Shown one piece after another: positions 20,905 through 32,141 of a DNA stretch of 64,000 bases. This DNA is from Kuschelorhynchus macadamiae (lineage: Eukaryota > Arthropoda > Insecta > Coleoptera > Curculionidae), in NCBI GenBank assembly GCA_030620095.1, contig JAUTXW010005216.1:434001-498000 (forward strand), in the 5' to 3' direction. Position numbers and translations under genes: made by a program. A model generated the notes under the pieces. That model did no database searches. It was given only the letters and a program-made list of their open reading frames with translations, and was not told where the DNA came from. Within the stretch, counting starts at the first letter, position 1, and each line of letters opens with the position of its first letter.

Positions 20905-23339
20905 GCTTCATGTAACCGATTTCAAACGGTTTTTGTAGAGATGGTTACATTTTGTGTTACCTGGACATGAGTTTTAATTTTTGTGGACGTAATAGTCCTC
21001 TCGGAAAGAACTTGACGTACAATTTACGATTGTATGTCATTCATAAATCACTTAGGGGTATGCGCCAACATGGTTCCCCTACTTTTCACATTCTATTGAC
21101 CAATGTTTACAATAAAACAAGAGGTGGGGCTGGCCCATGTCCAAGTACATGGCCATTTGGTGACGATTACCAGTGGCGGCGCGACTTTTTACTTCCCGCT
21201 TATGGAAATATCATTAATGGTGAAAAAATCATCGTTCCAGGTTTTTACAGATCTTCATGTTTTTTCCGTTTCTGTCGATCGATCTTTTCCTGTAATAGCT
21301 AAAAAATCTACTTACTTGATTAACTTTAATTTTCCACAAAAATTACGTCTGATACAAAAAAAAACTCGTAAAATATTGGTATGAATTCAATATCGCGAAA
21401 CAAAATGACGACCTGTTAAAATATTTGTTGTACGAAAATGAAGAAATGGGCCATGCTTCATTATCCTTGACAAAAGGAAGGATTCTTACCTATTTCTTAA
21501 TTAGGCAAATAGATATTTTTACCGTTCTATGGTATCATTTTTAGTGTTTTCACAAATGTGTGCGGATTTTATTAATCTCAGTAATAAGATTAACGACATA
21601 GTAAACTTCTAATATTTTTTAAATTAAATTGTGAAATTATACTAAGATTTAGAAATCACGAAATGGCATCCGGAAAAACGAAATTGTTTTTCATTTCTTG
21701 AATTAATTTTTGACAAATTTTAAAGAAATAATCGCACCGTACGTCACTATCTAAAATCAAACCATTAAGTTGTAATTGTGGTAAGTTTAAAACAAAATTA
21801 GTTATTTATATATTATTAAACGAGTTTTAAACTAAAAAACAATGCATTTAACACGCTTTTAATGGCTTCCTACTCGTCTGATTGTATGTCTGGTTCAAAT
21901 CTTGAAATGTATTTTTTACCACTTCCACATTACCCATTATTTTCAAATTAGATATGCGTACAATTTCGGATATAAAAAACTCCGAATTTGTTATTCTATG
22001 TTTAGAAATTCAAAATGACGGCTCCAATACTACCGCCGAATTTTGTTACTGCAAAAAATGAAAATCGGTGCAAAATTCAACGCGAACGAATTTTGTCATT
22101 TGTACACATTCGGCTGAAATATCGGTATCTAGAAGTATTTAAGAATGAAAGTTATGAAATTTTAGTCAATATTTGAGAATCAAATATTGCGCAACATCGC
22201 AGACTAACTTTAAAATGTTTGTAGATTTGATTAAAATTCGGCATTTGGAGGTATTTAAGACTGAACATCATGAATTTTTGTGCAATTAATAAAGCGAACA
22301 TGGCTGCGGAATTTAAACATTTTTATAGATTTGACTGAAAGAAACTCGGTATCTGGGGATATTTAAAAAATAAGAGTAAGAATGCCAAGATTGCGAGCCA
22401 ATTTTAACATTTGTGCAGATTTGATTAAAAATTGATATTAAGAGTGCAAGTGATAAATTTTTAGTAATAAATATTCAAAATGGCGATGTCATAAATCAAT
22501 CAATCCCCTAAGTACTTTTTTCAGATATTTTTAGATATTTAATTATGCCACCATTTTATTCCGCCATTTTGAATTTGTCTCAAAAGTTTTACTAGTTCAT
22601 CCCTATATAATATTTGATTTTTGAGCAAAATTTTAACATAATCGATGCAGTAGTTTTTTGCAATGACTTTTGTAGCATATTATTAGGCCGCCATTTTGGA
22701 TTTATAGTAAAACTTGCCAGTTGATGATCATGCCACATCTAATTTTTCTGCAAAACTTGGATAAAATGGATAAGCAGTTTAATAATTTTTTAACATTTCA
22801 ATGGGCCGACATTTGGTTCTGCCATACTAGATTTAAAACGATGCTTCTTGATGTAAGGCAACATATAATTAGAAGATTTGAACCATAACGACAGTATCAC
22901 AATAATACATTAAAACACACGCAGTAGTGAAGCTAAGAAAAGCTTGGTACGTAATGATAATTTTAATTGAATTAACTTCTGCGTTAAAATATTTTTTAGC
23001 AAAATAATTTCTTTAATGTTAAAGTTTATTGTAGTTCCACGAACCGCCATTGGTTTTAAAGCCACGTCGGTCACGTGACCCTGTAACAATCTTTGCTGTA
23101 GACTATTATATTATTTTACTATAAGAAACCGTTGTCAATGAAAGTGGGATGGTCTAATACCACAGTCGATCGAGGTTGTCATATCTAATTAAAACTTTTG
23201 TTACTGGTGTAATTTGAGCTGAGGCTTTGGGTAGTTTGTATGTATTGTATTATACTATTTTGTAATAAAAGTAATTTTTTAGAAACTAAAATTTGAAAAA
23301 CATTATTAATTTTTGTAAGAAAATTTTGTTTCATCATGT
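20905..23339. other. Sequence inserted in the Tc1-like element, left of piggyBac
   Basis: Contains no gene I recognise. Forward ORFs at 20952-21384 look spurious. From about 22110 to 22440 there are loose repeats of roughly 110 bp with the words ATTCGGCATTTGGAGG and TTAAAATGTTTGTAGATTTG. From about 22500 to 22870 this passes into GCCAT-repeat modules (GCCGCCATTTTGG near 22690). Confidence 0.5.
22500..22870 (+). repeat. GCCAT dispersed repeat, copy b (partial)
   Basis: Shows the family's words CCACCATTTTATTCCGCCAT, TTTTACTAGTTCATCCCTAT and AGGCCGCCATTTTGG in order, then decays. No terminal hairpin is present, so both ends are lost. Confidence 0.7.
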
Positions 23340-23343
23340 TTAA

Positions 23344-25758
23344 CACGTTGACTGCCGAGCTGGACCCATGGGACCAGCATGACACTTTGCGAATGGACCG
23401 CGCTGGTCCCATGGGACCAGTGTTCTATTTTTACTCCGCCAGGCCGCTGGCTTTATTTTAGGTATGAATTATAGGCACTTGGGACCAGCACGGCCCAGCA
23501 GAATATCAAGACACTATGGGTTCGAGGTTTTGACATTTTCTTGTTGGTGTGGTTCGGGTTATTCAAAAAAAACGGGCGTGAAAGAATACGAAAATTAGAT
23601 TTGGGCTAAACAAATCTTTATTTTCAAATGGAAAATGACAAAAAATACAGCAGAAAAAGTTAAATAAACATTATACATTTTTAATACTCATACATTTTCA
23701 TGAATTTTGTTGAAACAAGTTAAACAAGGCGATGGTTGCCCTTCACAATTAGAACAAAAAGTGTCAACTTTCTTAGTTTTGTTTGCTGCGTATTTCCTCC
23801 CATGTGCAGTATTGTTCTTTTTATAGCAATTTTTGCACATTTTCCGGCGTTGATGCATATTTCCTTCATCTCGTTTCAATAACTTTGCATTTTTCTATTT
23901 TTTGACGAAAGACCTTCTTGAATCGCTTCTGAAGAGGAGACTAAATATTTTATAACAGATCTTTTGAAATTTTTTATGCTCATATTAATACCAGTAGCTG
24001 ACTTATAAAGTATATGGGCGTTTACTACTGCTGTAGTCATAAGTAACTCGAAAGCGACTTTATCAATGGATCAGGGTAGGAACCCATTTGATCTGATAAA
24101 TCCACAGAAGCTTTTGCTTTATTGTAGCCACAAACTACTTCCGGTTTTCTCTTTTTACCTCTTCGACCTTCTGTTTCAATCATCGTGTCTCAATGTTTGG
24201 TTGATAACATAAGTACATTTCTACTGTCTTTCCAGTTGAGTATTGTTATCCTCTTTGATTTTGTTCAGCATATAACTCTTCTTTTTTTAATTTTTTTGTT
24301 ATGACTTCTTTAGGTAATCCCTTTCTATTCTTCCTGACTGTTCCAATTAGGTGAGTATCTGCATCTACCATTTTATTTGCAAGTTGCATACTGGTATACC
24401 AATTGTCTGTAACAACAGTCCATCCTTGATTCAAAAGGTCATTGGTAAACAACATAACAACACCGAGTGGAGTTGTTTTTTGACCATTTGCATGTTTTCC
24501 TGCATAAATGGACAAATTGTAAGTATATCCGGATCCCGAGCAAAGCTTGAAGAATTTGAGACCATATTTGTGCTTTTTATTTTTTATGTATTTTCGGATA
24601 CCTAGTCGACCACGGAAAGGCAACATGGTTTCGTCTATGCAAACAAACTCTTCAGGGTTATCCAATGCCTTGATATTTTTTATTAGCATGTCAACAAAAG
24701 GATTAATTTTCCAAGTCTTGTTTGGGTTATCAATATGGGCACTATTGTCGGCAAAATGAATCATTCTAAGCAGCATTTCAAATCTATTGCGTGACATAAC
24801 ATTCTTGGGAAAAGGAAGACCAAATAATACGTCATTGCTCCAATAGTCTTGAATCCACGCTAATTTTTCAACTCCCATGTAGCCAATTATTGCTAAGACC
24901 GGAGCCGTTGACATGTTTTTTTATTTGACAAACATAATTGTAGTAAAGTCACCTGAACTCACCTACAAATTTCTTGATTTCTATTACTGTTGTAGGAAAC
25001 CATTCGCGTAGACGTGACATAGGTCCAACATCATTATCGGAGGTCAAGACTTGGGTTGCATAGAGGTTAGTTTGCTCTACTATCAAAACCCAAATACTAT
25101 GATCTACAATTGCGTCAAAAAATTCTCCAGGTTGTGCATTTGCTAATATGCCAGCTATTTTGCGGTTTAATGCCAGTGTCGCAAAAGAACTGCTTTAACT
25201 TTGTTTGAACAACAGGGCCTCAAGAATTATTATTTCCATTATGTGAGTGATTTGAGTCGTCATCACTCATATTTTCAGGCGAAGGACTGATATGCGGGGA
25301 AGACGGTAGATTCACAGTGGATTCAATATCCGAACTTCCAGATGTTCCCGGTATAGCGTCATCAAATTCAGGCTTTACAGTTTCCACCACATGGACAGTT
25401 GTTTCCTCTCTGTTCTCATTCCAATCTGAGTCAACATCGGTGCTTGAGATATCAGAGTCAGGAGAATAATTTGGATCAATATCAGAGAAGTCACTGTCTT
25501 CACACCACACACGTGTTGTCAACAAGACAATTTTTTTTAGGTTAGATTTGCGACGGGACTAGCGGCGTGGTAAGGTAAATTTCCCGCTAGTGGGCCGCGC
25601 TGGACTCATGGGACCAGCATTTTGAATTCCAAATATTTTAAAGAAAAATATCCAAAAGTGAAGTTGTGATAATTTTTTGTTAAAAATATATCAAAGCGAA
25701 AGTTTTTACGTAAACGGCCCATACAAAAAAATTAAAATCACTCCCGGCAGTCAACGTG
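23344..25758 (-). mobile_element. piggyBac-family transposon
   Basis: 2415 bp between TTAA sites at 23340-23343 and 25759-25762, the exact piggyBac target duplication. Perfect 14-bp terminal inverted repeats: CACGTTGACTGCCG on the left and its complement on the right. Subterminal copies of GGTCCCATGGGACCAG or one-mismatch variants occur three times on the left (about 23368-23420 plus a half-site near 23480) and once on the right (about 25605), a likely transposase-binding motif. It contains a broken transposase gene on the reverse strand. Confidence 0.95.
23688..25525 (-). pseudogene. piggyBac transposase (DDE_Tnp_1_7), broken
   Basis: Reverse strand. The N-terminal part is acidic and Ser-rich (25525-25220; DSDFSDIDPNYSPDSD), normal for the family, but no ATG precedes it. 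The catalytic core (24914-24246) has VCIDETMLPFRGR (first Asp) and VVTDNWYTSMQLA (second Asp). The third is in ASVDLSDQM, further down in the same region (near 24110). A frameshift follows, and FELLMTTAVVNAHILYK continues in another frame. The C-terminus at 23879-23688 is the Cys-rich finger: CKNCYKKN, CSNCEGQPSPCLTCF. Several frameshifts and stops between these parts make it inactive. Total span matches a protein of about 580-600 residues. Confidence 0.93.
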
Positions 25759-25762
25759 TTAA

Positions 25763-25915
25763 ATATATTCATCGTAATATAAAGTCGTGTAATCATTGGG
25801 ATGCCTGGCTAGGCCTATACTCTGAGGTAATCTTGGCAGTGGCTAAATATGTAAATAATAAACTCTATTTTTATTTTTATTCTAAGTTTATATTGCACTG
25901 AACCAGCATTTTGAT
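25763..25915. other. Sequence between piggyBac and the Tc1-like N-terminal fragment
   Basis: Short stretch with no recognisable content. It continues the insert that interrupts the Tc1-like gene, because that gene's coding sequence ends near 25916. Confidence 0.4.
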
Positions 25916-26042
25916 ATCTGCGTCATGCTCTTGATAAAGTACTTTGTTTAATATGCAACCTTTCAGCCACAATTCTTTGTGATAAGCCACTTTCTAGCAT
26001 GCCGATTGCTCGCATAAGTTCGATCGCATTATATCTGGGCAT
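25916..26042 (-). pseudogene. Tc1-like transposase, N-terminal fragment
   Basis: Starts at ATG (26042-26040) with MPRYNAIELMRAIGMLESGL and then SQRIVAERLHIKQSTLSRA, the first helix-turn-helix of Tc1-like transposases, followed by a stop and RRYQNAGS. The rest of the gene is found 5 kb away at 20686-20900. Confidence 0.85.
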
Positions 26043-26487
26043 TTTGACAATATTTTAAAGCGGTTTTAAGTAACAAACCCACAAAACAAAACCTTGAATA
26101 AACTATTGAACATTGTGGGTGACAGATGACAATCGATGCGATTTTGTTTCAAAGACTCCTTTACTTATTTTAAAAGTTTCCAACAAAATTATGTAGCTGT
26201 TTAGAAAAATTTCTATAGTTTAAAAACGGGACAAGTTAGCAAAGATTTTGAAAAAGCACGTTTTAAAGCAAAATTGGAGCTATCATTTGACATGATAAGC
26301 ATAATTTTGGGTTTTGCTGTTTAGCTTAGAAATGTAAATTTTGGGAAAGAGCACGTGTGTCCGAATCATCCTGGCTACTAACGTTAATTTTGTTTTATGA
26401 TAACCATTCTGCCCAAGAATAAGTCTAATAATGTACCTTTAAAACAAAAAAAAGTTTATTTAAATCTCTTATAGGAATCAGAAAATA

Positions 26488-28095
26488 TCGAATATTGGGA
26501 TGCCATACAATCTCTTAAAAAATCCAGTTCTTATGATATCTATGATTTAAATAGTATTATGTTAAAACATATATCGACAGTAATAATTAAACCGTTAACT
26601 TTTTTACTTAACATATGTATAGAACGGGGTACTTTTCCATCATGTTTCAAACTGTTCAGGCTAGTGCCGGTTTTTAGAAAGGGAGACGTAAATTCAGTTT
26701 GTGATTACAGGCCTATCTCTATTGTCCCACTGTTTGGAAAGGTATTTGAAGTTATTATAAAAAACTGTTTGGTTCATTTCTTTGAAGGTAACAAATTGTT
26801 AGATGTGTCTCAGTATGGTTTTCGGAAGGGAAAATCTACGGTGCAGGCAGTTGTTCAGATAGTACATGACATAGTCGATAGCCTTGAAAAAAGAGAGCAT
26901 GTAGACTTAATTTTATGCGACCTGTCTCACACAATCTTCTTATCAAAAAACTCGAAATGGAATTAGAGGAATGCCCTTACAACTGTTAGAAACATACCTC
27001 TCATGTAGAAAGCAGTCTGTGATTCTTGGTCACATCCTTTTTATTATATATATAAATGATCTTTTTGCATATCTCTCTCCAAACAAATGTATATGTTATG
27101 CCGATGACACATCTCTTTTATGTCATCATAAAATATCGCTGAATTAAAAAACAATAGTAGTTTATTGGCTGTAAAAACGGACACTTGGTTTTCACAAAAC
27201 CATCTGAAATTAAACGCAGATAAGATGCAACAACTTATATTTTCAACAAATCCACAGTTGGTAAAGGGAGAAAGTGCAAGGGTGCTGGGTTTTAACTTGG
27301 AAGGTTCTCTTAATTGGACCACTCACATCGAATCGTTGCGTTCTAAATTATCTTCGGCAGTGTTTGTAATTAAAAAACTAAAATTCATTTTAAACCGATA
27401 ATCCGTTGTTAATATATATTATTCCTTATTTCATAGTAATATTTCTTATGGGGTAGCTCTGTGGGGTAATTCATGCAACGCAAAATACATTTTTAGATTA
27501 GGAGTTGGTCACCGCGAGCACTGTGGGCCTTATTTCATAAGTTTACAGATCTTGACGCTTCCTTCATTATATATATTAAACCAGCTACTAGAAATTCATA
27601 AAAATAAATCGCAATATTTGCATAATTCTGATTTTCATCACTATTGCACAAGATCCGCACAATTAATTCGTGGGCCTAAATTCCGTATTAAAAAATCAAT
27701 AAACAACTCATTTAACACTAAATTTTATAATGTGTTACCGTTATTAATAAAATGTCTCAACGAAACAAGGTTTAGAGTCGCAATTAAGCAATTTTTAACA
27801 TCACATATTTTCTATACAATAGAGGAATTCTTTGATATTGTATATCCTAGGACAAAGTTTATTATCTGAAATGTATGCTTATTTTTTTGTTTGTCATAAG
27901 CCATATTCGTTTTATTATTGTGTCTTATGTTTTTTATATCTTAGTTCTTAGTTTTCACTTTTTCGTATGTTATGTGCATTCACTAAAACATATCATGTCG
28001 ATGAATGTTAATTTTTATAACTTGCTACAATTGTAACGTTTTTGTACAAAATGTGGTCAAATAAATATTATGACTATGACTATGACTACTAAAAT
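26488..28095 (+). pseudogene. LINE RT (jockey/CR1 superfamily), 5'-truncated and broken
   Basis: Reading begins at NIEYWDAIQSLKKS and runs through IKPLTFLLNICIERGTFP, FRLVPVFRKGDV, YRPISIVPLFGKVFE, QYGFRKGKSTVQAV, ILCDLSH (motif A, eroded), then after a frame change HILFIIYINDLF and CYADDTSLLC (motif C), then NHLKLNADKMQQLIF, GVALWGNS, LTLPSLYILNQLL and RGPKFRIKKSINNSF, to a stop at 27869. The 3' end carries TATGACTATGACTATGAC at about 28070-28090, a tail microsatellite usual for this superfamily. At least three frame changes. It directly abuts the right tip of the Tc1-like element. Confidence 0.85.
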
Positions 28096-28904
28096 TTTGT
28101 CTGAGTAATTTCAAATTTCCATGAGTGCATTGTACGAACAATATCACAGAAATAATTATAGTTTTATCGCCTTTGCAGATCGGTTACTTACTTTATAATT
28201 ATTATGATAAATTCTTTTCTGATTGTGATATTTTTTACCTCAGCCAAACCTCATTAAGAGATATACTTAATGGCCGATTTTAAATGTATGTTAACTGGAC
28301 TATGGTTTGTTTTGCGCTATTTAGCTTCCTTTTTGTAATTTAGGCTAAGTAGAGTACCATTTAGAATTATTGTAGATTACGTAGTGTACAAATTCAATAA
28401 ATAAATAAATAAATAAATAATATAAATACTTAGATCTAGTTAATTGCATGCATTTCCAAATTCCGTGATGCAGCGAGACTATAAATAACCCTGAACCCGA
28501 ATAAACCATGCAATAAAAAGTTTTTAGATGTTTTTTTAAGAGAGGAACAATAAACGTTAGTGTTGCGGTAGACATTCTAATTTACTATTGTTGTTTTTTA
28601 AGCGACCAATTGAGAGTTCCATGACTGCCTTCAAGGTCAAATGACAAACAAACTTGTGTGAATGCCATAGAAATTTGCATTTTTGCATTAACGATCTGAT
28701 GCCTGCTTATGTTTTAATTATTTATTGTGTTATTGCCTTCCGTTGATATTTATTAAGCACTGTACGGCTTACACTATAACAAAAGACATTCCAGTTTACA
28801 ATACCTTACCTTAGTAACATTTCTACCGAATGAACAGCGAATCTGTAGTTAAAAACAATTTAGTATAGGCACAAGAAAATTATACAAAAAAAAAATAGAA
28901 AATT
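28096..28904. other. Unassigned, with (AAAT)n near 28395
   Basis: AATAAATAAATAAATAAATA at about 28393-28420 looks like the 3' tail of another LINE, whose body upstream (28100-28390) is too decayed to read. I see nothing else. Confidence 0.4.
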
Positions 28905-29065
28905 GGGTAGATTTCCTTTATCCGGAACATCCCTCGTTATGAATATTTCCTTTGGTAGGAAGTGTGACCCAATTTAGTTCAGTACATAGACATTTAATAC
29001 CACATGTATACTGTCTTTTTAAACATTTTTATTGGGCGCCATTTTATTCAATCATATTGTTCCTG
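28905..29065 (+). repeat. GCCAT dispersed repeat, copy c (5' end only)
   Basis: Carries the family's leading end: GGTAGATTTCCTTTATCCGG, then TTATGAATATTTCCTTTGG and AGTGTGACCCAATTTAGTTC, as at 58060 and (reversed) 53370. Confidence 0.75.
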
Positions 29066-29585
29066 ATTGACATCTAAGAACTCGCTGTCAAATTTGACAT
29101 TCCGTTAAACATTCTAAACTTTAATAAAGCATTTTGCAACCGGCAGTTAGTATAATATATTTTTTAAGTCTAACCCAAAATGAAATTAAATCAATAAAAA
29201 AATTAACCTAATCTAACCTTACATCGTAAAAATTGTTCCTAGAAACCCATTACTTTTTTTCTTTCGTTTTAAAACATACTTAAGGTAATTTAAATATTTT
29301 GACATAACAAAATATTACATGAAGTTTTACGTTACTGTGTTTTTTATATACCACTTGGTTTCTAACCTAATTGTTTGACATTTTAAGAATTATGATTTTA
29401 ATTATAATAACAATTATTTTTGGCTTTAAACCTGATTCAAAAGGGTCTAGTTAATCTCTTATTTACGAAAATACAAATGCACTTACCGGTAGAACGAAAT
29501 TCCTTTTTTCCTTGTGCTCTCAATACGGGTTAAAAATAAAAATTTACATTGGTCAAACCATTGCGAATCGCGGTAGGTTATATAT
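29066..29585. other. Unassigned AT-rich sequence
   Basis: No supported feature. Confidence 0.4.
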
Positions 29586-32141
29586 AGGGTGTCCCACTAA
29601 GGGCGGCTGGGTAGCTTTTCTCAGAAACTATGAAAGCTACAGCTTCGCGAAAAAGAATTCATAACTAAATTAGCCAAGAGAAACTGCTGGAAAATATTTT
29701 CAAGTTTGTAAAACTACCCCAAGATGGCGTATCTGTAATGATAAATAAAAAAACACTTTTTTTTACACAAATACCCAACATAAGATAACATTTTGATAAC
29801 AGCAACAAAAAGTCCAACAAAATCCGCGTCAGTTTTGTTAAAGGCGTTTTGTCATATTTCCAATAATAAGGGTGGGGGAAGGTGATAATAATTCAACTTT
29901 CAAAGCGCTCTGTCTTCTACATCTTTTATTTAATTTATCTTCTAACTGCTGTGATTTTTGGCTCTCGATAGTTCTTGGTACACTAACTGGAGGGCGTTGT
30001 TTAAACAAAAGTCAATTTTTAGAGATTTTCTCGAAAAAATGAAATGGAACGGTATGATTTTACAGTGTGATTTTAAAGAGGAAAAAATTGTCTAAATTCT
30101 AGCGAAAATCGCGTTTTGATATCTTTATTCATTTTTTAGTTATTTCAAAATAACCTGCTTTTCGCTGATCAAAAAAAAATTGCTTTTAATCATAATTAAA
30201 TGTTATTATTCTGTGACAAAGTATTCTTTATTACAACTTGAAAGCAAATACTCCTTATTACAATAGTGTTGGCTTTACCTCACATTTTATTGAGGCTTGG
30301 TACTGGTCCAAATTTATTTATTATCAAAAATTTGAAGCATTTAAAGTCCAACGTGCTATGACCATAACAAAACTGAAGTCCTAAAAAATTACCATTACAA
30401 AATGTCTTTACAAATGTTCAAAATTGTTGTCATTTCTGTAAAGCCAGTGATTTTAAAGAGGGAAAAATTAACTAAACCCTGTTTTGATATCTTTATTCAT
30501 TTTTTAGTTATTTCCTATGAAGCATTTATAAAAGTGGTAAATCCTAAAACCTAATTCCTAATTTTAAAAATAGCTTATTCTGTATTAAAGAAAATCATTA
30601 TTTGGATTAATGTTAATGTTCACAGACATAACGTTAATAACTAAGAATATAATTAGTTACGGGTCAACGTTAAAATATTGCAAGTAGGCTGGATAAAAAC
30701 AAAAAAGGCAAATTAAACGTGGTTGGCTAGCGCGTTACTCAATTTAAAAATGGCCGTATGTCAAACTTCAAATAAGCAACAATGCATATTTATTGTTAGA
30801 GCTTATTTAGTATTTGCGAGTATATGTTATCATAATTTTCTTAAACTGACTTGGTAAAAATGTCTTATTCCATTGAAGAAGTTTATGACATGTTAGCCGC
30901 ATACTTCCAAAATTTCGAAAATGCGAATATAGCCGCGCAGGTATATGCAGCTGAATATCCTGATAGAAGACAATTCAGTAAAAGAGTATTTATGCTTTTA
31001 TCTAAAATTTTGCGCGAATTTGGTCAAATTAATCCGAATTCAGTGCCTAGAAGAAATCGTGCAATTAGAAATGAGGATAACATTATCAACATTCTTGCTT
31101 ACGTTAAGTAAGTAACGGCTGGATAGGACGAGGCAGTTTGTTTACTACGCGAGAAAATATGATTGAAAGAATTTGAAATGCTATAGCTAGCATTTTGAGA
31201 ACTGAAATTGAAGTCGCCTTGCTAGCACTCAGCAAAGACTTGATCGTTGTATTGAAAATAATAGAAAACAATTTGAACATTTGTAAAGACATTTTTGTTA
31301 ATTGTAATTTTTTAAGATTTGTGTGTTATAGTTATTGTTCTTTTATGTTGTTAGTGATTTACTTAATAGGTTTTCGGTTTTGTTATTGTTGTAGCCCGTT
31401 GGCTTTTAAACACGCCTCAAATTTTTGATAATAAATTTGGACAAATACCAAGCCTGGATAAAGTGTGAGGTAAAGTCACGGAATAATAACATTTAATTAT
31501 AATTAAAAGCTAATAGTTTTTTTAATAGTGGAAAACAGGTTATTTTCAAATAACTAAAACATGAATAAATATATTAAAACACGGTTTCCGACAGAATTTA
31601 GGCAATTTTATCCTCTTTAAAATCACATTGTTAAAAGCATACCGTTCCATTTGATTTTTTCGAGAAAATCTTTAAAAATTGAGTTTTGTTTAAACAACGC
31701 CCTCTAGTTAGTGTACCAAGAACTATCGAGCGCCAATGACAGTAGTTAAAAGTGCTTTAAATGTTCTTTCAAACAAGTACCCACTAGGATAACATTAATA
31801 AAATATGTAGGAGACAGAGCGCTTTGAAAGTTGATTTATTTATCACCTTTCCCCACGCTTATTATTGGAAATATGACAAAACGCCTTTAACAAAACTGAC
31901 GCAGATTTGGTTGGAGTTTTTGTTGCTGTTGTCAAAATGTTTTCTCATATTGGGTATTTTTGCAAAAAAAAGTGTTTTTTATTTACCATTGCAGGTACGC
32001 CATCTTGCGGTAGTTCTACAAACTTGAAAATATTTTCCAGCAATTTCTCTTAGCCACTTTAGTGTTACATTTTTTTTCGCGAAGCTGTAGCTTTCATAAT
32101 TTCTGAGAAAAGCTACCCTGCAGCCCCTAGTGGGACCTCTG
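29586..32141 (+). mobile_element. Mariner-like element 3: internally deleted, arms of about 770 bp
   Basis: The left arm (29586 to about 30380) and right arm (about 31375 to 32141) are inverted copies with moderate divergence. Tips: AGGGTGTCCCACTAAGG on the left; read inwards from the right, CAGAGGTCCCACTAGGGG. Shared inner words include GCTTTTCTCAGAAA, GCGCTCTGTC/GACAGAGCGC and AACGCCCTC/GAGGGCGTT. The middle holds a transposase reduced to its two ends. The left arm also repeats one stretch (about 30067-30140 again at about 30450-30520). Much longer arms than the usual 30-300 bp of Tc1/mariner elements. Confidence 0.85.
30860..31300 (+). pseudogene. Mariner-like transposase, catalytic core deleted
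   Basis: ATG at 30860 opens MSYSIEEVYDMLAAYFQNFE and YAAEYPDRRQFSKRVFML, clearly related to the first 80 residues of the transposase at 43181 (EYQRRFPDRRVPDRRVFQ). After VPRRNRAIRNEDNIINIL the frame meets a stop at 31111. The next stretch reads GWIGRGSLF, then RENMIERI and AIASILRTEIEVALLALS, which corresponds to the C-terminal part of the same family (RWIGRGGPF, EALLDRITNAA). All three catalytic Asp regions, about 200-250 codons, are absent, so this copy is non-autonomous. Confidence 0.8.

Larger units (their letters stand above)
20177..26485 (-). mobile_element. Tc1-like element split by about 5 kb of later sequence
   Basis: Inverted arms of about 280 bp: 20177 to about 20450 and about 26200 to 26485. 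Tips TTTTCTCTGATTCGTACAAG and, reversed from the right, TTTTCTGATTCCTATAAG, each flanked by TA (20175-20176; 26486-26487). Shared inner words include GGTACATTATTAGACT and CACGTGTGT. The transposase N-terminus lies near the right arm and the C-terminus near the left arm, both on the reverse strand. The middle of the gene is replaced by about 5 kb that includes a piggyBac element. TA duplication and DD34E spacing identify the Tc1 group. Confidence 0.8.

Noticed and set aside
20952..21384. Overlapping forward ORFs of 116 and 93 codons
   Set aside because: No motif, conflicting frames, and located in unclassified insert sequence; I could not support a gene.
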